Below, in pieces: positions 22,173-32,057 of a stretch of 64,000 bases of DNA. Source of the DNA: Methylobacter sp. GTDB taxonomy: Bacteria; Pseudomonadota; Gammaproteobacteria; Methylococcales; Methylomonadaceae. The stretch spans positions 1-64,000 of the forward strand of contig JAQUOU010000015.1 in NCBI GenBank assembly GCA_028716975.1. Reading direction: 5' to 3'. Each line of letters begins with the position of its first letter. Positions within the stretch are counted from its first letter, which is position 1. The notes below the pieces were generated by a model. It was not told where the DNA came from and made no database searches. It saw only the letters and a list, made by a program, of their open reading frames with translations. The translations under genes were made by a program, and so were the position numbers.

Positions 22173-22188
22173 AGCAGAATTTATGCCA
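22173..22188 (-). promoter_or_regulatory. Sigma-54-like -24/-12 promoter for the hsp20 pair
   Basis: On the minus strand TGGCATAAATTCTGCT keeps the invariant GG and GC at exact sigma-54 spacing. It differs from TGGCACG-N4-TTGCW at the C after TGGCA, the next G and the first T of TTGC. It lies about 95 bases before the hsp20 start. Two copies of a 12-base box lie about 60-110 bases further upstream, where activators of sigma-54 usually bind. The gene's CTTGAA at 22151-22146 could alternatively be a sigma-32 -35 box, but no matching CCCCAT follows. Confidence 0.45.
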
Positions 22189-22250
22189 CATCATAAGTTA
22201 TTGTATTTAAAAGCATGTATTTTGCAGAGCCATCTAACATTCCGGTCATT

Positions 22251-22289
22251 CCGGCCGAATTGACAGTGACTATCCGGCCAAATTGGCCG
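22251..22289. promoter_or_regulatory. Two CCGGCC(G/A)AATTG boxes, the second inside a palindrome
   Basis: CCGGCCGAATTG (22251-22262) and CCGGCCAAATTG (22274-22285) are direct copies differing at one base, offset by 23 bases, roughly two helical turns. The second lies in the perfect palindrome CGGCCAAATTGGCCG (22275-22289). Before them CATTCCGG occurs twice in tandem. This looks like a binding array for a dimeric regulator acting on the hsp20 promoter below it. Confidence 0.5.
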
Positions 22290-22428
22290 CGGATTATAGG
22301 CACATACTGGGACAAGTTATTGCGCGTTATGTTATTGCGCTATGTATAGGCTGTTCTGAATAGCGGGAATCGAGCGAGAATTATTATTGAAAGGGAAGTA
22401 AGCTAATCTGTCGAATCAAGTGGAAAGT

Positions 22429-22470
22429 TTTAGTCGCGAATTTGTGAATGGATCAACTATAGCGACTAAA
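22429..22470. repeat. Inverted repeat downstream of hemB
   Basis: TTTAGTCGC (22429-22437) and GCGACTAAA (22462-22470) form a perfect nine-base inverted repeat with a 24-base loop, about 60 bases past the hemB stop. No T-run follows on the minus strand. It could be a 3' stem of the hemB transcript. The loop ends in ATCAACTATAG, which also occurs at 22156-22166 in the hsp20 leader. Further left GTTATTGCGC occurs twice (22316-22325 and 22331-22340). The rest of 22290-22531 shows no gene. Confidence 0.4.
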
Positions 22471-22531
22471 GCTTCTATTTACCGCATCGGCAGCAATCTA
22501 AACGATCAATTTATCCTGATTAATAACCCGG

Positions 22532-23548
<1,017 letters not shown>

Positions 23549-23705
23549 TTATGGGTCTGGAAGTATTAGAATCTCTCCCTAAGCCATTCTTACTGGTTAG
23601 CCCATTGCGAGCAGTGGCTTATTCGAGAGATTTATTATATCAGGGAATGCATGTCACTTGTATTTGAAATGAAATCATTCGTCAGTTTAAATTTTAGAGG
23701 GTTTT

Positions 23706-24341
23706 ATGAAAGCTAGACAATTTACAGTACTTGGACTATTTGCAGTATTACTCGGTTTGATGTCCGCCACTCAAGTAACAGCGGCTGATTTGCTGCCTCC
23801 GCAACAGGCCATACAAACTGCTTCCAACCAATTACAGACAAAATTACAGGAGAAATCCTTTACCAAGGATTTTGCCCAAATTACCCAATTTGTTAAGCAA
23901 GTAATTTATCCGCATACCGACTTCGATAGAATTGCAGCATTAGTGCTGGGGAAACTATGGAAAACAGCATCTCCGCAGGAACGGGAGCGTTTTAAAGAAG
24001 AGTTCCAGACTCTGCTGGTAAGAACTTATTCCAGGGCATTTGTGGAATTCAAGGATTGGTCGATTCGCTATTTGCCGCTTGAGATGGAAACCGGTGCGAC
24101 AAAAGTCGTTGTAAAGACAGAAGTTTTACAACCGGGAATACAGCCTGTCAGTGTAAATTACCGAATGCTGCTAAGTGACGGCCAATGGAAAGCCTACGAT
24201 ATTTTGATTGAAGGGGTCAGTCTGGTTACTAATTATCGCACCACTTTTAGCAACGAAGTTAAAACCAAGGGTTCATTAAATGCTGTTATTGATGGTTTGG
24301 CTAGACGTAATGCCGAAGCACTTGCAGCAAAAAATTCATAA
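23706..24341 (+). CDS. MlaC/Ttg2D-type periplasmic phospholipid-binding protein
   Basis: A 211-residue exported protein: a Sec signal peptide (residues 1-27, cleaved after TQVTAA) followed by the MlaC/toluene-tolerance fold. Landmarks are QVIYPHTDFDRIAALVLGK, FQTLLVRTYSRAF and KAYDILIEGVSLVTNYR. MlaC carries phospholipid between the outer-membrane MlaA complex and the inner-membrane MlaFEDB pump. No mla transporter genes adjoin it, and a second MlaC-like gene lies at 28438. It may therefore serve another lipid. GAGGG precedes the ATG. A stem-loop follows its stop codon. Confidence 0.85.
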   Translation: MKARQFTVLGLFAVLLGLMSATQVTAADLLPPQQAIQTASNQLQTKLQEKSFTKDFAQITQFVKQVIYPHTDFDRIAALVLGKLWKTASPQERERFKEEFQTLLVRTYSRAFVEFKDWSIRYLPLEMETGATKVVVKTEVLQPGIQPVSVNYRMLLSDGQWKAYDILIEGVSLVTNYRTTFSNEVKTKGSLNAVIDGLARRNAEALAAKNS

Positions 24342-24352
24342 TTATTAAAAAA

Positions 24353-24387
24353 TAACTAACCCAGCCCATAAATGGCAGGGTTAGTTA
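24353..24387. terminator. Stem-loop after the MlaC-like gene
   Basis: TAACTAACCC (24353-24362) and GGGTTAGTTA (24378-24387) form a perfect ten-base-pair stem starting 12 bases after the stop codon. On plus no T-run follows; on minus it is followed by TTTTTT. It may work in both directions or as a 3' mRNA stem. Confidence 0.55.
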
Positions 24388-24509
24388 CTGTGCTGTGCAA
24401 ATTTTAGTCCTACTGACTTCACATTCATTACCTCCCTTTTCTCTCAATTCGAATGCTGTAATCCCGTCACTAGAGGATATATGATTCAATCAATAATCAA
24501 GGGCCTGAA

Positions 24510-25484
24510 ATGATTGATTATCAACCGTTATATGAGTCACTGCTCAATGCAAAAGCGGATGCCTGGACAAAGATTTTGCCGCAACAACTGGCCACTGCAT
24601 TTAATTGCACCAAACATGGCAATTTAGCCGGATGGCAAACGCTAGTCGATAACCTGCCGGAATTGACGCCAACGCTTCGTTTAGCGGATGCTGATACGGT
24701 GCAGATTGGCGGCACGAAAAACGTATCCGATGAAGCAAGAGCGCTACTGGAAAATCAACTTAAAGCCTTACATCCCTGGCGCAAAGGTCCGTATGATCTA
24801 TTTGGCATTAAAATTAATACCGAATGGCGTTCAGACTGGAAATGGAACCGCCTGAAAAACTATATTGCGCCGCTTAAACATCGGCTGGTATTGGATGTAG
24901 GCTGCGGCAATGGCTATCACTGCTGGCGTATGCTGGGAGCCCATGCAAAAATGGTGGTTGGCATTGATCCGCTTTTGCTCAATGTGCTGCAATTTCAGAT
25001 GATAAGAAAACTGTATGGAGAAGCACCTGTTTATGTTTTGCCGCTGGGCATGGAACAGCTACCTCATGGCTTGAAAGCCTTTGATACGGTATTTTCCATG
25101 GGCGTGCTTTATCATCGGCGCTCGCCTATTGACCATCTGCTGGAATTAAGAGATTGTCTTCAGCCCGGCGGCGAATTAATACTGGAAACCCTTGTCATTG
25201 ACGGCGGGCCAGGTAAAGTATTATTACCTGAAGAACGCTATGCCAATATGCGTAATGTCTGGTTTCTGCCCAGCTGTGAAACCTTGTTCAGTTGGTTAAA
25301 ACGCTGCGGCTTTATAAATATCAGGCTGGTCGATGTTACGACAACCAGTATTGATGAACAACGAACTACGGAATGGATGACTTTTCATTCACTGAAAGAC
25401 TTTCTTGATGCAAAAAATCCACAGCTTACCTGTGAGGGCCTGCCAGCTCCAAAACGGGCTATTATTATTGCAAATTCAGATTAA
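24510..25484 (+). CDS. cmoB: tRNA U34 carboxymethyltransferase CmoB
   Basis: Transfers the carboxymethyl group of carboxy-S-adenosylmethionine to 5-hydroxyuridine-34 of tRNA, giving cmo5U for wobble decoding. Its 324 residues match E. coli CmoB (323). The N-terminal helical domain has FGIKINTEWRSDWKWNRL, and the Rossmann methyltransferase domain starts with LVLDVGCGNGYHCWRMLGA at about residue 128. GVLYHRRSP and TEWMTFHSL near the C-terminus are typical. cmoA, its usual neighbour, is not here. Start ATG 24510 follows AAGGG. Confidence 0.95.
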   Translation: MIDYQPLYESLLNAKADAWTKILPQQLATAFNCTKHGNLAGWQTLVDNLPELTPTLRLADADTVQIGGTKNVSDEARALLENQLKALHPWRKGPYDLFGIKINTEWRSDWKWNRLKNYIAPLKHRLVLDVGCGNGYHCWRMLGAHAKMVVGIDPLLLNVLQFQMIRKLYGEAPVYVLPLGMEQLPHGLKAFDTVFSMGVLYHRRSPIDHLLELRDCLQPGGELILETLVIDGGPGKVLLPEERYANMRNVWFLPSCETLFSWLKRCGFINIRLVDVTTTSIDEQRTTEWMTFHSLKDFLDAKNPQLTCEGLPAPKRAIIIANSD

Positions 25485-25613
25485 ATGCCCATTGTGAATG
25501 AACATGCAACATAACCGGCTTATATTGAGTACATCTACTTTCCATTTTCGCAGTCCAATATCATATAATTAAGCTACTTAATCCGTACTTAATACTTTAA
25601 ACATTTTTATCAT

Positions 25614-25847
25614 ATGTCAAAAAAGAAAAGCGCGACTTTATTTGAAGACTCGCTCAAGGAACTTGAACAATTGGTTAACCAACTCGAACAGGGAGATATT
25701 TCGCTGGAAGAGTCATTAAAGTCTTTTGAACGCGGCGTTACTCTTACCCGAATATGTCAAAAAGCCTTGCAAGAGGCGGAACAGAAAGTTCAGATTTTAA
25801 TTGAAAAAAACGGCACTCAGACCCTGGAGCCTTTTACCGATGAGTAA
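25614..25847 (+). CDS. xseB: Exodeoxyribonuclease VII small subunit
   Basis: A 77-residue coiled-coil protein that binds the large subunit XseA to form the single-strand-specific exonuclease VII. The family signature is clear: [19 protein letters not shown], then [13 protein letters not shown] and [14 protein letters not shown]. The usual length is about 80. Its stop overlaps the ispA start (ATGAGTAA), the conserved xseB-ispA arrangement, so translation is coupled. xseA is not in the window. Confidence 0.95.
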   Translation: MSKKKSATLFEDSLKELEQLVNQLEQGDISLEESLKSFERGVTLTRICQKALQEAEQKVQILIEKNGTQTLEPFTDE

Positions 25848-26736
25848 TGCATTAAAAGAATACCTTGATTTTTGTCAAAACCGTGTAGAAAAGGCTTTAG
25901 AGGCTCGTCTTCCCAATGAAAATTTATTACCGAAAAGACTTCATCAGGCGATGCGCTACAGCGTGCTGGATGGCGGCAAACGAATGCGCCCTCTGCTGAC
26001 TTATTGCGCCGGTAAAACCTTGGGTATTGCACCGGAATCACTGGATGGCCCGGCTTGCGCTGTTGAGTTTATCCATGTCTATTCCTTGATTCATGATGAT
26101 CTTCCCGCTATGGATGATGATGATCTTAGACGCGGAAAAGCAACCTGTCACGTGGCTTTTGATGAAGCGACCGCTATTTTGACCGGTGATGCGTTACAGG
26201 CACTGGCTTTTGAAATACTGGCAAATGATCCGAGCATGACGGCATCCGCTGAAAGCCGCCTGAAAATGATCACAGTATTAGCAAAGGCTAGCGGCTCTCA
26301 AGGCATGGTTGGCGGCCAAGCTATAGATCTGGACTCGGTAGGGACTCAATTAACTCTGCCTGAATTGGAAAACATGCACATTCATAAGACCGGCGCATTA
26401 ATTCGCACCAGCGTTAATATGGCCACGCTGGCAAAAGCAGATATAGATCCGGCTATTGCTACAAAACTTGATAATTATGCTAAATGCATAGGTTTATCCT
26501 TTCAGGTTCAGGATGACATTCTTGACGAAGAAAGCGATACAGCCACTTTAGGTAAAACCCAGGGCAAGGACAAAGACAATAACAAGCCTACCTATCCCGC
26601 GCTATTAGGTCTGTCAGGAGCCAAACAAAAAGCACGGGAGCTTCATGAGAAGGCAATGGACAACCTGGGCATTTTTGGCCCGGAAGCAGATCTATTGCGC
26701 GATTTATCGCTTTATATAATTCAGCGAGATCACTGA
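25840..26736 (+). CDS. ispA: Farnesyl diphosphate synthase (geranyltranstransferase)
   Basis: Builds C15 farnesyl diphosphate from isopentenyl and dimethylallyl diphosphates, the precursor of squalene and hence of the hopanoids made by genes further right. About 298 residues. The first Asp-rich motif is [14 protein letters not shown], preceded by HVYSLIHDD, and the second is [12 protein letters not shown]. The [16 protein letters not shown] stretch is typical. ATG 25840 overlaps the end of xseB; a longer frame from 25801 would lie inside xseB. In many gammaproteobacteria dxs follows; here dxs lies at 38445. Confidence 0.95.
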   Translation: MSNALKEYLDFCQNRVEKALEARLPNENLLPKRLHQAMRYSVLDGGKRMRPLLTYCAGKTLGIAPESLDGPACAVEFIHVYSLIHDDLPAMDDDDLRRGKATCHVAFDEATAILTGDALQALAFEILANDPSMTASAESRLKMITVLAKASGSQGMVGGQAIDLDSVGTQLTLPELENMHIHKTGALIRTSVNMATLAKADIDPAIATKLDNYAKCIGLSFQVQDDILDEESDTATLGKTQGKDKDNNKPTYPALLGLSGAKQKARELHEKAMDNLGIFGPEADLLRDLSLYIIQRDH

Positions 26737-26878
26737 TTAATCCTGGATTGTTACTCGAGTCGAAATGTTCAGGCCAGAATCTTCTTTCAGCACCGGGCAT
26801 GCGAACGAGTGAATCCAACGCTGGTGAACAAATAGTTAATAATTAAAACCTTGAACGTTAATTAAACATACCTGGACA

Positions 26879-27394
26879 ATGGACAGACTAAAAAACAAAA
26901 TCCGAGACATTCCTGACTTCCCCAAACTCGGCATAATCTTTAAAGATATCACCCCGCTGGTGAAAGACCCGGCTGCATTACGATATGCTGTTCATCAATT
27001 GCTAAAGCCTTTCCTCGACAGAAATATTACAGCGATTGCAGGTATGGAAGCGCGCGGTTTTATTTTCGGCTCATTAGTCGCATGGGAGTTAGGGCTTCCT
27101 TTTATACCGCTGAGGAAACCGGGCAAATTACCCTACGATGTGCAAAGTGTTTCTTATAACCTTGAATACGGCTCCGCTGCTCTCGAAGCGCATATCGATG
27201 CTTTTGAAACGACTGATCACGTTTTATTAATTGATGATCTATTGGCTTCCGGGGGGACAGCCAAAGCAAGTTGCGAATTAGTTGAAAAGCTGGGAGCAAA
27301 AGTAGTAGCCTGTGCTTTTATAGTAGAACTTGACTTTTTGAAGGGACGCGAAAAACTTAAGGATTACGAAGTATATTCTTTATTGCATTTTTAA
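26879..27394 (+). CDS. apt: Adenine phosphoribosyltransferase
   Basis: A purine-salvage enzyme turning adenine and PRPP into AMP. Its 171 residues are usual for the family. The N-terminal RDIPDFPKLGIIFKDITPL and the PRPP-binding loop LLIDDLLASGGTAKA (about 118-132) are diagnostic, with GMEARGFIFG and PLRKPGKLP in between. It is preceded by about 140 bases without a gene and followed by a strong hairpin, so it is likely a separate unit. Confidence 0.96.
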   Translation: MDRLKNKIRDIPDFPKLGIIFKDITPLVKDPAALRYAVHQLLKPFLDRNITAIAGMEARGFIFGSLVAWELGLPFIPLRKPGKLPYDVQSVSYNLEYGSAALEAHIDAFETTDHVLLIDDLLASGGTAKASCELVEKLGAKVVACAFIVELDFLKGREKLKDYEVYSLLHF

Positions 27395-27395
27395 T

Positions 27396-27424
27396 AGAGA
27401 CGCGAATATATCCGCGTCTCTTTG
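27396..27424 (+). terminator. Terminator after apt
   Basis: AGAGACGCG (27396-27404) pairs with CGCGTCTCT (27413-27421) around an eight-base loop, followed by TTG and further T-rich sequence. It begins just after the apt stop and lies between convergent genes, so it may also help end the mlaA-like transcript. Confidence 0.75.
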
Positions 27425-27443
27425 TATTTCCTTACGTTTTATT

Positions 27444-28424
27444 TTATTTCCTTAACTTATCTATTTTAGTGCCTGCGTTTTTAAATGACTGTGCTGTTTC
27501 GTCAAATGACTGGGCAGTACTGCGGAATGAATGGGAAACTTGTTCAAACTCCCGGGTATCTGCACTTAAACGCAGAATAAGTCCTGCTTTCGGGTTTTCA
27601 GTCTCAGTTGATTTTCCGCCAGCTCCTGACAAACTTGCTGCACCAGCGGCATCTTCTTTATCATTTCCAGACAATTCATCATCAAAATCTGTTAAATCAG
27701 AGGCCGCCTGAGACTTGCCATCCGTAGCCAGATGATTACGCCACTGCAGAAAAGATTCGCGGGTAAATACATAAGGGTCTAAAGCAGCTTCATCTATAAA
27801 TTTCAATGCTCCTTCGGCATTTGCCCTGGCATTCAGCAAAGACACAAGCTGTACCGGCGCGCCTACATAGCTGGAAGGGTTTGCCGCTGTGTCGAATATA
27901 GCGCCGGGAATACCACGGACAGTAGATGGCCCTAATAGCGGCAATACCAGATAAGACCCTTGAGGCACGCCCCATACCGCCAGCGTTTGTTCAAAATCCT
28001 CATCATTCTGCTCCAGGCCTACATCCTTAGCGACATCGACAAAACCCGCCAAGCCAATTGTGGAATTAATCGCAAACCGTCCTGTATCCTGAGCGCTTTG
28101 TTTAAACTTTGCTTGCAGCACATCATTAAGAACTATATTGATGTTTTTCAGGTTATTAAAGAAATTAAATACTCCCGTTTGCACAAATTGAGGCGTTATC
28201 CATTTATACGCATCGGCAATAGGCTCGGCAACATAGTTATCAACCGTATCATTAAAGCTATAAATTTTCCTGTTAATATTCTCATGGGGATCAGCCTGGT
28301 TCTGTTGTTCTGCAACTTCTGTTGTTGCGCATCCGCCGAGAATCATGGTCGTCCAAATTAAGATACCGAAGAGAGCTTGTTTATGTATACCTTTACGATG
28401 ACTGCCGAGTTTGTTTATTGACAT
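27444..28424 (-). CDS. MlaA/VacJ family lipoprotein
   Basis: A 326-residue outer-membrane lipoprotein: a lipobox ILGGC sets the lipidated Cys at about residue 32. The MlaA domain follows (about 45-240), with DPHENINRKIYSFNDTVD, DYVAEPIADAYKWITP and GVPQGSYLVLPLLGPSTVRG. After it comes a long polar tail (about 240-326) with an Asp/Ser-rich linker and a final helical stretch (FEQVSHSFRSTAQSFDETAQSF). E. coli MlaA lacks that tail. MlaA removes phospholipid from the outer leaflet; next to hpnM and hpnH here, it may act on hopanoid-rich membranes, an inference. It is the last gene of hpnH-hpnM-mlaA. Confidence 0.9.
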   Translation of the reverse strand: MSINKLGSHRKGIHKQALFGILIWTTMILGGCATTEVAEQQNQADPHENINRKIYSFNDTVDNYVAEPIADAYKWITPQFVQTGVFNFFNNLKNINIVLNDVLQAKFKQSAQDTGRFAINSTIGLAGFVDVAKDVGLEQNDEDFEQTLAVWGVPQGSYLVLPLLGPSTVRGIPGAIFDTAANPSSYVGAPVQLVSLLNARANAEGALKFIDEAALDPYVFTRESFLQWRNHLATDGKSQAASDLTDFDDELSGNDKEDAAGAASLSGAGGKSTETENPKAGLILRLSADTREFEQVSHSFRSTAQSFDETAQSFKNAGTKIDKLRK

Positions 28425-28437
28425 AGGAAACCTTTAA

Positions 28438-29055
28438 CTAAAGTTTTGAATAATTATCAATTTTTTCGTTTATTTTTGCTATTAAAGCATCAAAACCTTC
28501 ACGTTGTAAAATGGTGGTGTATTCTGATCTTTTCAAGGCCAGATCACTCACTCCATTTGCAATAATATTAATAATTCTCCAACTATTTCCCTTTTCCTTA
28601 AGCATGTAGTCAAACTTCACCGGTTTTTCATCCGGGATAACAAGATGAGAATGTACGACAACTCCTCCTCTTGCCGTTTCTTCTTCTGAATCAAATTTAA
28701 ATGATTCGCCAGCATAATCTTTAAAGTTATGCGCATAGGAAGCCACACTAAAGCGGCTAAATACATCAACCAGCTTTTTTTGTTGTTCTTCAGATAATTT
28801 TTCCCATTCTTTTCCGACCACTATACGGGCAATTTTAGTCAAATCATGACTATTTGAAACTGGCTCATAAAGTTTTTCATATCTTCCGGAAAAGCCTAAT
28901 TGCTTGCCATTCTTCATGACCTGAATCAGTTCTTCCTGGAACTTTTCAATTATTTGTCTTGCAGTTGCTCCTTTTCCATCCTCGGCGAAACCGTTTCCCG
29001 TCCCCAATAGACAGAATATAAAAATAACCGCTAACTTCATATTTTTTAAAACCAT
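28438..29055 (-). CDS. hpnM: MlaC-like periplasmic protein, hopanoid-associated (HpnM type)
   Basis: A 205-residue exported protein of the MlaC/toluene-tolerance family: signal peptide to about residue 25 (KLAVIFIFCLLGTGNGFAED), then FSGRYEKLYEPVSNSHDLTKIARIVVGKEW, VASYAHNFKDYAGESF and WRIINIIANGVSDLALKRSEY. It sits 13 bases before the mlaA-like gene and downstream of hpnH. This setting matches HpnM of hopanoid loci, so the symbol rests on context as much as sequence. ATG 29055 was used; ATG 29040 is an alternative. Confidence 0.8.
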   Translation of the reverse strand: MVLKNMKLAVIFIFCLLGTGNGFAEDGKGATARQIIEKFQEELIQVMKNGKQLGFSGRYEKLYEPVSNSHDLTKIARIVVGKEWEKLSEEQQKKLVDVFSRFSVASYAHNFKDYAGESFKFDSEEETARGGVVVHSHLVIPDEKPVKFDYMLKEKGNSWRIINIIANGVSDLALKRSEYTTILQREGFDALIAKINEKIDNYSKL

Positions 29056-29270
29056 AACCCAAAAGCCTCGTGAAACCTAAAGTGTATATATTCTTGGGAC
29101 GGGAAAATCCAGATCAACATGATACTGAATTATCCGACGCAAATACCGGCCCTTTAGATCATGCCGGCAATCTCACGTTTAATATTTGACACTTGATGTA
29201 GAAAAATAATTTGTATTTCATCAACAAAGAACAAATCAAACGGCTAATTATGCCTTAGCTCGCTAAAAGT

Positions 29271-30395
29271 TCAGGCGCTGGCATTTTTATCCATCATCTC
29301 CACCCGGATAGGAATGCCTGAAAGTGTCGGCAAGGGTTTTTCAGTAATGTATCGGGGTTTAAGTTCGGGGACCATATCACCTTCGGTTCGTGGACCTCTG
29401 ATAGAAGTCAAAAGCGCCTTTAGAGGGTGTTTTAACATATCTTCCACAGCGGTCGCCTCATAGCCGCAATGCGCCATACAGCTTGCGCACTTGGGATTAT
29501 TAACGGTGCCGTATTTTTCCCAGGGAGTGGTATCCAGAAGCTCTTGAAAACTTGAGGCATTGCCTTCATCAGCCAGTAAATAGCAGGGTTTTTGCCAGCC
29601 GAATACATTACGCGTGGGATTTCCCCAGGGAGTGCATTCGTAGTTTTGATTACCCGCTAAAAAATCAAGATAAAGCGATGAATGGTTTAGTTTCCAATTG
29701 CGGCTTTTACCGATTTTAAAAATGCCCCGGAATAAATCCTTAACATCTTTACCTTTAATAAACACATCCTGCTGCGGCGCGCGCTCATAGCTGAACCCCG
29801 GTGCGATAGTTACGCCCTCAACACCCAATTCCATCGCATAGTCCAGGAATTCGGCCACTTCCTTAGGGTTTTCACCCTGAAAAAGCGTACAATTTATTGT
29901 GACTCGAAAACCTTTTTCCAGCGCCAGTTTTATCGCTTCGACTGCCCGGTCAAAAACGCCTTCCTGGCAGACAGAAGCATCATGTCTTTCCTGCATGCCG
30001 TCCAGATGAATTGAAAAAGTCAAATAAGGAGAGGGAGTATAATCCTTAATCTTCTTTTTTAATAAGAGGGCATTAGTACAAAGATAGACGTATTTCTTAC
30101 GCGCAACGATACCGGCAATAATTTGGGGCATCTCCTTGTGTATTAATGGTTCACCCCCGGGAATCGAAATCATGGGCGCATTACATTCGTCTACAGCCTT
30201 CATACATTCTTCAAAGGAAAGCCGCTTGTCGAGAATTTCGTCTGAATAATCTATCTTACCGCAGCCTGCACAGGCTAAATTGCAACGAAACAAAGGCTCC
30301 AGCATCAGAACCAACGGATACCGTTTAACCCCTTTTAACTTTTGCTTAATCAGATAACTGCCTACAGTCAACTGTTGACGTAAAGGAACTCCCAT
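29271..30395 (-). CDS. hpnH: Adenosylhopane synthase HpnH (radical SAM)
   Basis: Radical SAM enzyme that joins adenosine to diploptene, giving adenosylhopane, the first step in extending the hopanoid side chain. About 374 residues. The 4Fe-4S motif CNLACAGC has cysteines at 38, 42 and 45. SIPGGEPLIHKEMPQI is typical of the family, and a second Cys cluster (CASCMAHCG) lies near the C-terminus. ATG 30395 is preceded by GGAGG; a frame starting at 30437 has no such site. The gene leads a minus-strand group with hpnM and an mlaA-like gene, divergent from the squalene synthase operon. Confidence 0.94.
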   Translation of the reverse strand: MGVPLRQQLTVGSYLIKQKLKGVKRYPLVLMLEPLFRCNLACAGCGKIDYSDEILDKRLSFEECMKAVDECNAPMISIPGGEPLIHKEMPQIIAGIVARKKYVYLCTNALLLKKKIKDYTPSPYLTFSIHLDGMQERHDASVCQEGVFDRAVEAIKLALEKGFRVTINCTLFQGENPKEVAEFLDYAMELGVEGVTIAPGFSYERAPQQDVFIKGKDVKDLFRGIFKIGKSRNWKLNHSSLYLDFLAGNQNYECTPWGNPTRNVFGWQKPCYLLADEGNASSFQELLDTTPWEKYGTVNNPKCASCMAHCGYEATAVEDMLKHPLKALLTSIRGPRTEGDMVPELKPRYITEKPLPTLSGIPIRVEMMDKNASA

Positions 30396-30877
30396 GCGCA
30401 AATCCTCCAAAAAATTTAATAACAGCGGCCCAGACAAAAAAGGTCGCCCTGAGATTCAAAAACATACGAAATAATAAGCGTGTAGCAATAAAACAACAGT
30501 CCAATAGTATATATCCGGCTAAACCTGGTTAGGTTTTTTAGCTTCAAAAATATAAGGATACTCAGAGGCCTGTTTATATAATACAATCGCTTACCTATTG
30601 TTGAGTAGAATACTATCTTTTATCTGATGACTCCAGTTTTTAGGCTAAATTATCTCTAAATCGTTATCGAATTCGCAATTTTATTACAATTTGCATAAAT
30701 ACAACAAACTGAACTTAAACTTATGTTTTTATTGTTAATAAATAACATTGAAGCCCTGTAAAATGAAAGCATTATCAACAAAACAACATTGCTTTGCAAA
30801 ATACCAACAAACAGGCTATGATTGCCCTAAATCATCATTAACTTAAACTACAAATGTGGGTCGGAATCAAAAATATC
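30396..30877. other. Divergent control region between hpnH and the squalene synthase operon
   Basis: About 480 AT-rich bases with no gene. AAACCT (30521-30526) and AGGTTT (30531-30536) form a six-base stem with loop GGTT followed by TTTT, a terminator-like element on plus that belongs to no visible gene; it may attenuate a leader or end an unannotated short transcript. The long distance to both start codons suggests long leaders or several promoters. Confidence 0.4.
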
Positions 30878-32047
30878 ATGAGCAAAACTCAAATATCGTT
30901 GAACAACCCCAAATCACTCTATCAGTTATCTGATGATGACTTTCAAGCACTATTGCTTGAAGGCGTATCCAGAACATTTGCCCTAACCATTCCCCAATTA
31001 CCGGCTAAACTATATCCCGCCGTAGCCAATGCTTATCTGTTATGCCGTATAGTCGATACAATTGAAGATGAAATTTCACTCTCTTCTGAGCAAAAAAAAT
31101 ATTTTTGTTCAGAATTTATTGACATAGTAAAAACCGGAGCCGGTTCCGAGCCATTCGCTGTAGAACTAGCGCCATTACTGTCAGACCAGACTCTTCCAGC
31201 AGAACACACATTAATCAATGTACTGCCGCGAGTTATACAAATCACCCATCAATTTGATCCCGATCAGATTGATGCCTTGGCCACTTGTGTAGAAACCATG
31301 GCTCAGGGTATGACGTTATTTCAGGCGCAAAACCTGCATCATGGTCTTGGCACTCTCCAAGACATGGACCGATACTGCTATTACGTCGCAGGCTGCGTAG
31401 GAGAAATGCTGGCTAAGCTTTTTTGCCATTACTCGCCGGAAATCGCACAGCATAAAGATAAACTCCTTAGTTTATCCGTTTCTTTTGGACAAGGACTGCA
31501 AATGACTAATATCTTAAAAGATATTTGGGATGATGCTGAACGAGGCGTTTGCTGGCTCCCTCAGGACATTTTTACAGAGACAGGATTTGACCTTAAAACC
31601 CTGACTCCTGAAACTAACCAGGAAAATTTTAGAAAAGGCCTGGAACATCTAATCAGTATTGCTTACTACCATTTGCATAACGCCCTGGTTTATACACAAT
31701 TAATCCCTGCTCATGAAACCGGCATCCGTAATTTCTGTTTATGGGCTTTGGGCATGGCTGTTTTGACCCTGAAAAAAATCAAACAGAACCTGGAATTCCA
31801 CAGATCCGACCAGGTCAAGATAACGCGCAACAGTGTTAAAGCAACTATTCTTGCAACCAGATTAACCGGCCGCAGCAATATGATGTTATCTCTGCTTTTT
31901 AAGTTCGCAAGCCGCGGACTGGCATGTCCCGGCTGGACATATTCCCCATTCTCTTCAAATTGCGCTTCAGACCTTGCTGCTAATGTCGCTCAATCATCTG
32001 ACGGGACAAAAGTTAGGCAGCCGTCAAAAGTCAAATCAGATATTTAA
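30878..32047 (+). CDS. Squalene synthase (squalene/phytoene synthase family)
   Basis: Condenses two farnesyl diphosphates head-to-head to squalene. About 389 residues. The two Asp-rich sites are present: LCRIVDTIEDE (about 57-67) and NILKDIWDDAERG in the middle. YCYYVAGCVGEML and VSRTFALTIPQLP are also typical. A single squalene synthase replaces the three-gene hpnCDE route, which is absent from this window. ATG 30878 gives the usual N-terminus; ATG 30854 in frame adds eight residues. The protein's 3' end overlaps no gene, and shc starts 11 bases later, so the two form an operon. Confidence 0.9.
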   Translation: MSKTQISLNNPKSLYQLSDDDFQALLLEGVSRTFALTIPQLPAKLYPAVANAYLLCRIVDTIEDEISLSSEQKKYFCSEFIDIVKTGAGSEPFAVELAPLLSDQTLPAEHTLINVLPRVIQITHQFDPDQIDALATCVETMAQGMTLFQAQNLHHGLGTLQDMDRYCYYVAGCVGEMLAKLFCHYSPEIAQHKDKLLSLSVSFGQGLQMTNILKDIWDDAERGVCWLPQDIFTETGFDLKTLTPETNQENFRKGLEHLISIAYYHLHNALVYTQLIPAHETGIRNFCLWALGMAVLTLKKIKQNLEFHRSDQVKITRNSVKATILATRLTGRSNMMLSLLFKFASRGLACPGWTYSPFSSNCASDLAANVAQSSDGTKVRQPSKVKSDI

Positions 32048-32057
32048 GGACATAATA

